From: Syntrophorhabdus sp. PtaB.Bin184
Lineage (GTDB): Bacteria > Desulfobacterota > Syntrophorhabdia > Syntrophorhabdales > Syntrophorhabdaceae
DNA length: 8,569 nucleotides
Assembly: GCA_002067555.1 (NCBI GenBank)
Contig: MVQQ01000222.1
Location: forward strand, 1-8,569
Direction of reading: 5' to 3'
The position numbers were made by a program, and so were the translations under genes. Positions 1-5,835 of this stretch are shown one piece after another (position 1 is the first letter of the stretch; the number at the start of each line of letters is the position of its first letter). The notes beneath the pieces are model-generated. The model searched no databases and was not told the DNA's origin. It saw only the letters and a list, made by a program, of their open reading frames with translations.

Positions 1-304
1 GAAAACGCTGGAGATATCGTCCAAGGAGATCCGGGAGGCCATCAACGAACCGGTGAACGCCATCGTCGAGGCCGTCAGGATAGCCCTCGAAAGGACGCCG
101 CCCGAACTCGCGTCGGACATCGTCGACAAGGGTATCGTCATAAGCGGCGGAGGGGCAATGCTCAAGAACCTGGACACCCTCATCAAGGAGGTCACCCGTC
201 TTCCCGTCATCATCGCCGAGAATCCCCTGACGGCCGTTGTGGAAGGTGCGGGAAAGGCTCTTGACGAGGTGAGTCTCCTGAAAGAGATAGCAACATATTT
301 CTAA
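1..304 (+). CDS. mreB: Rod shape-determining protein MreB, C-terminal part (5' truncated)
   Basis: This is the last ~100 codons of MreB, the bacterial actin homologue that forms membrane-associated filaments and directs lateral wall synthesis. The reading frame starts at base 2, and the gene runs in from before the window. What is visible fits the actin-fold C-terminus: KTLEISSKEIREAINEPVN, then an amphipathic helix with IVEAVRIALERTPPELASDI, the phosphate-loop-like segment GIVISGGGAMLKNLDTLI, and the closing PVIIAENPLTAVVEGAGKAL. These match the family closely, with no frameshift. The stop at 302-304 lies 12 bases before mreC in the same frame, so the two genes are almost certainly co-transcribed. 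Any promoter lies upstream of the window. The identification is very secure; only the missing N-terminus cannot be assessed. Confidence 0.96.
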   Translation, partial: KTLEISSKEIREAINEPVNAIVEAVRIALERTPPELASDIVDKGIVISGGGAMLKNLDTLIKEVTRLPVIIAENPLTAVVEGAGKALDEVSLLKEIATYF

Positions 305-316
305 GATAGTGGCGAC

Positions 317-1117
317 TTGAGAAACTCGATAGCTATAATCATAGCCATTCTCGTTCTTGTCATATCATTCCTTTCTTTTACGAACGCGCCCTTTGTGGCG
401 CGGTCCTATTCCAGGGTGAAAAGCGGCCTCGGCAGTGCCTTTGGACCGGTACTGAGCGTCGCGAGTAAGCCTGTCGGTTCCGTGGGGGGGTTCTTCGATT
501 CCTACTTCAACCTCGTCGGGGCAAAGAAGGAGAACGAGGAGCTGCGTGCAAAATACGAGAAGCTCTACATTGAGAATCAAAAGCTCCTTGAAACGGAAAG
601 GGAGAATGCCCGGTTGAGGAAGCTGCTCGACTTCACCCAGAAAAGACCGAACACGATGATGGCGGCCGGAGTCATCGGGGAAGACCTGAAGAACTGGTTC
701 CGCTGCGTAATCATCGACAAGGGTCGCAAGCAGAATGTCAGGGAAAAGATGCCCGTGGTGACGCCGAAGGGGATAGTTGGGCAGGTCGTCGAGGTGGACC
801 TCTGGCACGCGAAGGTCATGGTGCTCAATGACACGAACTCATCGATAGACGTCAACGTCGAGGGAAAGAACACCCGGGGGCTTCTCGAGGGCACGGGGCA
901 GAACACGGTCAAGCTGAAATACGTCATCAAGAACGACGACATAGAAATAGGCGACAAGCTCGTCACATCCGGCAAGGACGGCATATACCCCAAGGGGATC
1001 CCCGCGGGAATCGTCATAACGGCCAACAGGAACAAGGCCGGGATCTTCGCGGATATCGACGTCATGCCATACAACAACTTCAGACAACTTGAAGAAGTAC
1101 TGCTCATCAAGAAATGA
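317..1117 (+). CDS. mreC: Rod shape-determining protein MreC
   Basis: MreC is a periplasmic elongasome scaffold that binds and activates PBP2. The 266-residue product has the family layout: a short cytoplasmic N-terminus, one membrane segment (about residues 4-21), a charged coiled coil (about 66-105, rich in E, K and L) and a beta-rich C-terminal domain (about 115-266). The signature TSGKDGIYPKGIPAG lies at about 217-231. The start is TTG at 317. It is the first plausible start after the mreB stop at 302-304, which is in the same frame, and no later start would keep the membrane anchor. There is no clear Shine-Dalgarno sequence, so reinitiation after mreB is likely. The 3' end overlaps mreD as ATGA. 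Length and motifs are normal for the family. Confidence 0.95.
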   Translation: MRNSIAIIIAILVLVISFLSFTNAPFVARSYSRVKSGLGSAFGPVLSVASKPVGSVGGFFDSYFNLVGAKKENEELRAKYEKLYIENQKLLETERENARLRKLLDFTQKRPNTMMAAGVIGEDLKNWFRCVIIDKGRKQNVREKMPVVTPKGIVGQVVEVDLWHAKVMVLNDTNSSIDVNVEGKNTRGLLEGTGQNTVKLKYVIKNDDIEIGDKLVTSGKDGIYPKGIPAGIVITANRNKAGIFADIDVMPYNNFRQLEEVLLIKK

Positions 1118-1605
1118 AGACCCTTGTCTACATCATTCTCGGCATCGTGCTTCTCCTCATAGAAACGGTGATCTCACCCCACGTCTCCCTCGATGTCCTG
1201 AAACCGGAACTGGGACTGCCTATCGTTCTCTATGCCACTTTTTTCCTGGGGGCAAGGTCGGGACTCGTCGCCGCAGTGTGCATCGGCCTCGCGGAAGAGA
1301 GCCTTTCCGCGGCTCCCGGCGGTTCGCTCCTGTTCACCACCATCTTCATCTATCTCATAGCCGTGGTGATGCGCAGGAAGTTCTTCGTCGAGTCCAAGTA
1401 CAGCTTCGCTTACCTGTCGAGCGCATCCGTGGTCGTTCAATCTCTTCTCTTCCTGGCCCTCACCTTCTTCGCCCGCGGTGAGGCAAATGGCGCCCTCAAT
1501 ATACTCTTCTACACCATTCCCAATGCCATCGTCACGGGGTTCGTTTCCATACTGCTCTTCTCCCTCATCGAACAGCTCAACGAAACCTTCCTGGAGAGGA
1601 ACTGA
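1114..1605 (+). CDS. mreD: Rod shape-determining protein MreD
   Basis: MreD is a small polytopic inner-membrane protein of the elongasome that works with MreC in regulating PBP2-RodA. The 163-residue product is almost all hydrophobic, with about five membrane segments (roughly 4-21, 33-58, 70-86, 97-120 and 130-155). It ends in a polar tail, IEQLNETFLERN. The family diverges strongly in sequence, so the call rests on topology, length and position between mreC and mrdA. The segment GLAEESLSAAPGGSLLF resembles the conserved polar stretch of the family. The ATG overlaps the mreC stop (ATGA, 1114-1117) and the gene ends in TGATG shared with mrdA, which implies translational coupling on both sides. 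Confidence 0.92.
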   Translation: MKTLVYIILGIVLLLIETVISPHVSLDVLKPELGLPIVLYATFFLGARSGLVAAVCIGLAEESLSAAPGGSLLFTTIFIYLIAVVMRRKFFVESKYSFAYLSSASVVVQSLLFLALTFFARGEANGALNILFYTIPNAIVTGFVSILLFSLIEQLNETFLERN

Positions 1606-3410
1606 TGAAGGATGAGAACCTCTCAAGCAAGTACAAATGGTGCACCCTCGTTCTTGTCATAACCATGACAGTCCTTCTCATCCGGCTGTGGGACCTGCAG
1701 ATCATGCGCGGCTCGGAGATGCGCAAGCTGTCGGAGCAAAACCGCATAAGGGTGAAAAAAATCGTCGCACCGCGGGGCATAATCTACGACAGGACCGGCA
1801 AGGTCCTTGCCGACACGCGCCCCTCCTTCAATATCTACCTGACACCGGAAGATATCAGGGACTTCAGCCAGACCGTGGACGGACTTGCCCGTCTTCTCGC
1901 CTGCGATCGCGAAGAGATCATAGAGAAGATGAAGGCCGCCGGTGGAATGCCGCCTTCCTTTCCCATCAAGATCAAGTCAGACATCCCCATGGATGAGGTC
2001 GCCCGCGTCGAGGCGCACCGCGTGTACATACCGGGCGTTTCCATACAAATAGAGCCGAAGCGCAACTATCCCTACGGGGCGGCCTTCGCGCATGTCATCG
2101 GGTACGTATCCGAGATAAGCGATGAAGAACTCAAGGACAAGAAGAAATACAAGGACTATTCCCCGGGCGATTATATCGGAAAGTACGGACTTGAAAGGTC
2201 CTACGAGAACGACCTCAGGGGGGTCGACGGGGAAAAGCGGGTCGAGGTGGACGCCATCGGGCGCGAGGTGCGCACCCTCGATGTCGTCGACCCCATACCG
2301 GGGCACAGTCTTCACCTGAACCTTGATCTCGACCTCCAGCTGACAGCCGACAAGGCCCTGGAGACAAGGAAAGGCGCCGCGGTGGCCCTGAACCCGAAGA
2401 CAGGCGGCGTCCTCGTCCTGGCGAGCCGGCCGGGCTTCGACCCCAACCTTTTCGCCTCGGGCATATCCAAACAGGACTGGCAGAAAATCGCCCTCGACAA
2501 GGCGCATCCCCTGCAAAACAGGGCCATCCAGGGCGGATATCCGCCGGGATCGACCTTCAAGATACTCACGGCGATGCGAGCCCTCGACCTGGGTATCATC
2601 AACGAGCGTACGACATTCACCTGCGGTGGAGGGTTCGCTTACGGCAACCGCGTCTTCAGGTGCTGGAAGAAGGGAGGACACGGGACGGTCTCGGTCCATC
2701 GCGCCATCGTGGAATCCTGTGACGTCTTCTTTTACAATGTCGGTCTCAGGCTGGGCGTGGACCGCATCCATGAGTTCGGCACGATCGTCGGTCTCGGCCG
2801 CGCGACTGGGATCGACCTCCCCAATGAGCAGAAGGGGCTTCTCCCGTCCACGGAATGGAAGCGGAAACGGTACAACCAGCCCTGGTACGAAGGCGAGACC
2901 GTCTCCGTAGCCATCGGTCAGGGAGCCGTCTGGCTCACGCCCGTCCAGCTCGCGCAACTGTCGTCTTTCGTCGCGGCCGACGGCAAGAACTTCAAGCCTC
3001 AGATCGTCAACCGTATCGTGTCAACAGAGGGCAAGACGGTCAGGACCTTCGAACCTGTCGTGAACGCCGATGTGAAATTCAAACCCGGGGTGTTGAAGAT
3101 CGTCAGGGACGGGATGCGCGGGGTTGTGAACGAGCCGGGCGGCACCGCCGGGGCCTCAAGGGTACAGAACGTGCTCATGTGCGGCAAGACGGGCACGGCC
3201 CAGGCCGGTTCGGACAAGGTGAAGCTCGGCGACCACGCCTGGTTTATCGCGTACGCCCCTGCCGAGGACGCGTCCATTGCCATGGCCATCCTCGTGGAGC
3301 ACGGGCTTCACGGTTCGTCGGCGGCCGCCCCGATAGCCAAGGGCCTCACGGAAGCCCTATTCAAGGTCAAAACGGTCATAAAGGAAGCGAAAGCGAATGA
3401 GAATAGATAA
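1605..3410 (+). CDS. mrdA: Penicillin-binding protein 2, elongasome transpeptidase
   Basis: PBP2 is the class B peptidoglycan D,D-transpeptidase that cross-links glycan made by RodA during lateral growth. The 601-residue protein has a short cytoplasmic N-terminus and one membrane anchor (about 11-27). A pedestal domain follows, with the conserved APRGIIYDRTGKVLA (about 55-69) and GDYIGKYGLERSYENDLRG (about 188-206). The transpeptidase domain carries all three active-site motifs: STFK with nucleophile Ser316, SCD at 371-373 (an Asp in place of the Asn of SxN, common in PBP2), and KTGT at 528-531. The FRCWKKGGHG block at 351-360 is also typical of PBP2. The ATG at 1605 shares a base with the mreD stop and has a GAGAGGA ribosome site just upstream. 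The 3' end overlaps rodA by 14 bases. Length is normal and the gene looks intact. Confidence 0.97.
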   Translation: MKDENLSSKYKWCTLVLVITMTVLLIRLWDLQIMRGSEMRKLSEQNRIRVKKIVAPRGIIYDRTGKVLADTRPSFNIYLTPEDIRDFSQTVDGLARLLACDREEIIEKMKAAGGMPPSFPIKIKSDIPMDEVARVEAHRVYIPGVSIQIEPKRNYPYGAAFAHVIGYVSEISDEELKDKKKYKDYSPGDYIGKYGLERSYENDLRGVDGEKRVEVDAIGREVRTLDVVDPIPGHSLHLNLDLDLQLTADKALETRKGAAVALNPKTGGVLVLASRPGFDPNLFASGISKQDWQKIALDKAHPLQNRAIQGGYPPGSTFKILTAMRALDLGIINERTTFTCGGGFAYGNRVFRCWKKGGHGTVSVHRAIVESCDVFFYNVGLRLGVDRIHEFGTIVGLGRATGIDLPNEQKGLLPSTEWKRKRYNQPWYEGETVSVAIGQGAVWLTPVQLAQLSSFVAADGKNFKPQIVNRIVSTEGKTVRTFEPVVNADVKFKPGVLKIVRDGMRGVVNEPGGTAGASRVQNVLMCGKTGTAQAGSDKVKLGDHAWFIAYAPAEDASIAMAILVEHGLHGSSAAAPIAKGLTEALFKVKTVIKEAKANENR

Positions 3411-4503
3411 AAGGAGATACTACCACCTCGACTGGTACCTCATCATCAACGGTCTCATGATATTCGGCATCGGCCTTTTGAACCTTGTGAGCGCCACCAG
3501 CTCTTTTTCCAGCGGGTCCTACAATTTCATCATCAAGCAGCTCATAGCCTTCGCCGCGGGCCTCGTCCTCATCGCTGTCATCATGTACTACGACTACCGC
3601 ATCATAGCAAACCAGTCGCGCTGGATCTATGTCGGAGGACTCCTCCTTGTCATCCTCGTTCTTATCATCGGGCTCGCGGCAGGAGGCGCAAAAAGATGGA
3701 TAAGCTTATTCGGCTTCAGCATTCAGCCATCGGAGATCATGAAACCCATCCTTGTCATCTTCCTGGCGAACATGCTCCATGAGAAGAAGAGGCAGAATCT
3801 CCCGCTGTCCCTGAAAGACATCGGCAAACCGCTCCTGTGGACCCTCATACCCTTCGTGCTCATCGTGAAACAGCCGGACCTCGGTACGGGGATCGTCATA
3901 ATCCTCGTATGCTTCGCCATTCTCTGGTATGTCGGCCTCAAGAGATCGACATACGCCGTCATCTTCGGGGTCGGGGCCATCTCCCCGTTCTTTGCCTGGA
4001 ACTACCTGATGAAACCCTATCAAAAGATGCGTGTCCTCAGCTTCATCAACATCGACGCGGATCCGGCCGGTTTCGGATACCACGCCAAGCAGGCCATCAT
4101 CGCCGTGGGGTCGGGAAGATTCCTCGGCAAGGGCTTCATGAACGGGACGCAGCACAAGCTCCAGTTCATACCTGAACATCATACTGACTTCATCTTCACC
4201 GTCTTCAGCGAGGAATGGGGCTTTATCGGCTCCGTCGTCCTCTTCGCGCTCTTCATATCCTTCATCAACCGGTGCCTGAAGATCGCCATGAACGCCCATG
4301 ACGAACTGGGCTCCATCATGGCCTTCGGCATCGCCGCCATCATCTGGGTCCAGTTCACCATCAACGTGATGATGGCGATCCATCTCGCCCCCGTCGTGGG
4401 CATCCCCCTCCCTTTCATCAGCTATGGCGGCTCATCCCTCATCTCGATGATGATATCCGTCGGACTCCTGCTCAACATCAGCACCAGGAGATACATGTTC
4501 TAA
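3397..4503 (+). CDS. mrdB: Peptidoglycan glycosyltransferase RodA (SEDS family)
   Basis: RodA (mrdB) is the SEDS-family polymerase that uses lipid II to extend glycan strands, in complex with PBP2. The 368-residue protein is polytopic, with about ten membrane segments. SEDS signatures appear in order: AKRWI (98-102), SIQPSE (108-113), KQPDLGT (158-164), the extracellular FIPEHHTDFIF (257-267) whose Asp264 matches the catalytic aspartate of the family, EEWGFIG (272-278), and GIPLPFISYGGSSL (335-348). The ATG at 3397 lies inside the end of mrdA, with AAGGA at 3381-3385 as a possible but distant ribosome site. This fits coupled production of the polymerase and its transpeptidase partner. It is the last gene of the mre-mrd operon; an inverted repeat begins at its stop codon. 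FtsW is the main alternative, but adjacency to mrdA favours RodA. Confidence 0.96.
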   Translation: MRIDKRRYYHLDWYLIINGLMIFGIGLLNLVSATSSFSSGSYNFIIKQLIAFAAGLVLIAVIMYYDYRIIANQSRWIYVGGLLLVILVLIIGLAAGGAKRWISLFGFSIQPSEIMKPILVIFLANMLHEKKRQNLPLSLKDIGKPLLWTLIPFVLIVKQPDLGTGIVIILVCFAILWYVGLKRSTYAVIFGVGAISPFFAWNYLMKPYQKMRVLSFINIDADPAGFGYHAKQAIIAVGSGRFLGKGFMNGTQHKLQFIPEHHTDFIFTVFSEEWGFIGSVVLFALFISFINRCLKIAMNAHDELGSIMAFGIAAIIWVQFTINVMMAIHLAPVVGIPLPFISYGGSSLISMMISVGLLLNISTRRYMF

Positions 4504-4648
4504 AGACGGCTTGAACAGCTTGAACGTTCAAAGAACATGACCTATGATGTCTCCGGTGGACACCAATGTTGGAGCATACCAGCCTGAAGCTTTGTCTTTG
4601 TATTTTCCGCTCAAGCCGTTGCTGTTCAAGCTGTTCTTTGCGTCTTTA
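4501..4648. repeat. Imperfect 25-base inverted repeat carrying 9-base units
   Basis: The left arm 4501-4525 and the right arm 4624-4648 are reverse complements at 21 of 25 positions, with the four mismatches in one block, separated by 98 bases. The left arm begins at the rodA stop codon and holds two TTGAAC units nine bases apart (4511 and 4520). The region near the right arm holds complementary units such as CTCAAGCCG and TTCAAGCTG. A small palindrome, GTTC-AAA-GAAC, lies at 4526-4536. The same unit recurs at 5280-5368, so this looks like one member of an intergenic repeat family. Its function is unknown; it could form a long RNA or DNA stem after rodA. Confidence 0.7.
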
Positions 4649-4651
4649 CAA

Positions 4652-4691
4652 GAAGACCGGGGCTGGTGGTTCCCTTTTGGCCCCGGTCTTC
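4652..4691. terminator. Strong hairpin between convergent rodA and GNAT genes
   Basis: GAAGACCGGGGC (4652-4663) and its exact reverse complement (4680-4691) form a 12-bp perfect stem around a 16-base loop. It lies between the converging rodA and GNAT genes, where a terminator would be expected. Neither strand has a proper T-run after the stem; the minus strand has only TTGT. It is therefore not a canonical intrinsic terminator and may act as a barrier to transcription or RNA decay instead. Confidence 0.45.
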
Positions 4692-4692
4692 C

Positions 4693-4727
4693 GCGGTGTG
4701 TACCGCTGGGCCGGCGAGAGTCGGCCC
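4693..4727. repeat. Two further small tandem hairpins
   Basis: Two short perfect inverted repeats follow the 4652-4691 hairpin directly. GCGGT/ACCGC (4693-4697 with 4702-4706) has a four-base loop, and GGGCCG/CGGCCC (4708-4713 with 4722-4727) has an eight-base loop. Together with the larger hairpin they fill nearly all the space before the GNAT stop codon. Short GC-rich stems arise easily by chance, so the significance of each alone is modest. Confidence 0.45.
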
Positions 4728-4740
4728 GTTAAAGACTCTT

Positions 4741-5187
4741 TCAGATCTTCATCTCAAGGTTGATCATGTCCCCTCTCTTGAAACCTATCCGGTCGAAGAA
4801 CCTGAGAAGGTCCCAGTCTCTCCAGTTCACGAAGACGTAGATGGTGTCGACGCCGACCTTCTTGAACATTGAGAACATCTCCCGGAAGAGAAGCCTTGCG
4901 ATCCCCTGCTTCTGGTACTCCTTCCTGATCCCGAGCGTGTCTATCCATGCGACGTTCTCGGGTATGCCGTATTCCCAGCCGCTTGCGCTCCCGAGAATGA
5001 AACCGATGACCTGACCGTCAAGCTCGGCTGCAAGCGAGGGCACTCCTGACACCTCGGCCCTCTCCAGCCTTACTTCCCAGTAGTCTCTTCTTCTTGTCCC
5101 GAGGAGTGATTCGTCGATATCGGTGACGGCATCGAGGTCCTTCAGGGTGAGCACTTTCAGCTTCACGGGTCCGGTGGCGAGTTCCAT
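4741..5187 (-). CDS. GNAT-family N-acetyltransferase
   Basis: This is a single-domain GNAT protein of 148 residues, which would transfer an acetyl group from acetyl-CoA to an amine; the substrate cannot be predicted. The acetyl-CoA-binding motif A is clear: beta strand 4 (NVAWIDTLGI) leads into RKEYQKQGIARLLF, with Q92-x-x-G95-x-A97 as the pyrophosphate-binding turn. The motif B region, NWRDWDLLRFFDRIGFKRGD (121-140), resembles the usual N...FY..xGF ending. RimI-like protein acetylation is possible but unproven. The frame stays open upstream to an ATG at 5337, but that extension would cross the promoter and the 9-base repeats. The ATG at 5187 has a GGGAGG site nine bases upstream and is preferred. 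It is the only minus-strand gene here, set between two plus-strand operons with its own promoter. Confidence 0.88.
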   Translation of the reverse strand: MELATGPVKLKVLTLKDLDAVTDIDESLLGTRRRDYWEVRLERAEVSGVPSLAAELDGQVIGFILGSASGWEYGIPENVAWIDTLGIRKEYQKQGIARLLFREMFSMFKKVGVDTIYVFVNWRDWDLLRFFDRIGFKRGDMINLEMKI

Positions 5188-5196
5188 GGCTCTATG

Positions 5197-5202
5197 CCTC
5201 CC
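5197..5202 (-). promoter_or_regulatory. Ribosome binding site of the GNAT gene
   Basis: GGGAGG on the minus strand sits nine bases before the ATG at 5187. It decides the start against the upstream ATG at 5337, which lies beyond the promoter. Confidence 0.75.
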
Positions 5203-5228
5203 ACGCGCGACTTGCTTTCTTACTGTGG

Positions 5229-5256
5229 AGTATAGCAGAGAAAAGAGGGATGTCAA
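5229..5256 (-). promoter_or_regulatory. Sigma70-type promoter of the GNAT gene
   Basis: On the minus strand a perfect -35 box, TTGACA (5251-5256), is followed after 16 bases by TATACT (5229-5234), one mismatch from the -10 consensus. Transcription should start near 5222, giving a leader of about 35 bases that includes the GGGAGG site. The match is close enough to suggest a constitutively strong promoter. No operator is evident apart from the adjacent repeats. Confidence 0.8.
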
Positions 5257-5279
5257 TGACCCCAACACTGCGGTTGCAG

Positions 5280-5368
5280 CCGCTTGAACAGCTTGAACCG
5301 TTTGAACGGGCAAAGCTCTTCTTCTGTAAACGCTCAAGCGGTTTGAACGGTTCTAACGGTTCAAGCGG
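5280..5368. repeat. 9-base tandem repeats forming an interrupted hairpin
   Basis: TTGAAC occurs at 5284, 5293 and 5302, exactly nine bases apart. The facing array at 5333-5368 is four tandem 9-mers: CTCAAGCGG, TTTGAACGG, TTCTAACGG and TTCAAGCGG. The two arrays pair with each other: 5280-5289 with 5359-5368 (10 bp) and 5295-5302 with 5346-5353 (8 bp). The element lies between the -35 boxes of two divergent promoters. It is non-coding on the evidence of promoter placement, although it stays open in several frames because the period is a multiple of three. It shares its unit with the repeat at 4501-4648. Confidence 0.8.
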
Positions 5369-5385
5369 TCTTTCTGGTTTTGTTC

Positions 5386-5413
5386 TTGAAACGAAAGCAA
5401 AAACTGCTATAAT
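5386..5413 (+). promoter_or_regulatory. Sigma70-type promoter of ruvX, predicted leaderless start
   Basis: TTGAAA (5386-5391) and a perfect TATAAT (5408-5413) are separated by 16 bases. Only five bases, AGTTG, lie between the -10 box and the ruvX ATG at 5419. With normal spacing, transcription would begin at or beside the A of that ATG, so the mRNA should be leaderless. No Shine-Dalgarno sequence precedes the gene, which agrees. Confidence 0.8.
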
Positions 5414-5418
5414 AGTTG

Positions 5419-5835
5419 ATGCGTATACTCGGATTGGATGTGGGGGACAAAAAGATCGGGGTATCTTTGTCCGATCCCACGCTATCGATCGCCCAGGGTC
5501 TCAAGCTATATCACCGTACTTCCCTCGAAGAGGACGTGGAGGAGTTGAAACGCATGGTGCGGGAACATGAGGTCGGGGAGATCGTTATAGGCCTTCCCAG
5601 GAACCTGAACGGCACGATCGGAACACGAGCACAGGAGGTCATGGGGCTTGCCGACAGGGTCCGTGAATCGGTGGCCGTACCTGTTACCCTTTGGGACGAA
5701 CGTTTCAGTACCAACGAGGCACACAGGGTCTTTGATATGGCCGAGGTGCGCCACAAAAAAAGAAAACCGTATCTGGATATCATGGCATCACAGATAATTC
5801 TGCAGGGATACCTTGATGCTCGCAGCGCGCGATAA
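5419..5835 (+). CDS. ruvX: Putative pre-16S rRNA nuclease / Holliday junction resolvase-like RuvX (YqgF)
   Basis: YqgF/RuvX proteins have an RNase H-like fold; the E. coli member is implicated in 16S rRNA 5'-end processing, and relatives have been assigned Holliday junction resolution. The 138-residue product shows the family pattern: LGLDVGDKKIGVSLSD with acidic Asp7 on strand 1, EIVIGLPRNLNGTIG (54-68), LWDERFSTNEAHRV (91-104), and the closing PYLDIMASQIILQGYLD with Asp120. Length is typical. A TTG at 5416 is an alternative start, but ATG 5419 fits the LGLDVG spacing and the promoter. The gene opens the second operon, and its last 20 bases overlap the mltG start. The ruvX-mltG pairing is consistent with housekeeping operons seen in bacteria. 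Confidence 0.93.
   Translation: MRILGLDVGDKKIGVSLSDPTLSIAQGLKLYHRTSLEEDVEELKRMVREHEVGEIVIGLPRNLNGTIGTRAQEVMGLADRVRESVAVPVTLWDERFSTNEAHRVFDMAEVRHKKRKPYLDIMASQIILQGYLDARSAR

Noticed and set aside
577..1110. Open frame on the minus strand inside mreC
   Set aside because: It is antisense to mreC, has low-complexity Ser/Thr-rich content and has no ribosome site of note.
2715..2723. Defective SxN motif in PBP2 (SCD)
   Set aside because: Asp at the third position is common in PBP2 orthologues, so this is not a sign of inactivation.
1977..2957. Long open frame on the minus strand inside mrdA
   Set aside because: It is antisense to a fully conserved PBP2 gene and its translation shows no recognisable domain. 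Long open antisense frames are common in GC-rich genes.
5280..5368. CRISPR array
   Set aside because: The units are 9 bases long and contiguous, without unique spacers of about 30 bases, and no cas genes are present.
5250..5570. Plus-strand open frame crossing the repeats into ruvX
   Set aside because: Its translation is the 9-base repeat read as LNGSNGSSGLSG and then an out-of-frame part of ruvX. It spans the ruvX promoter.
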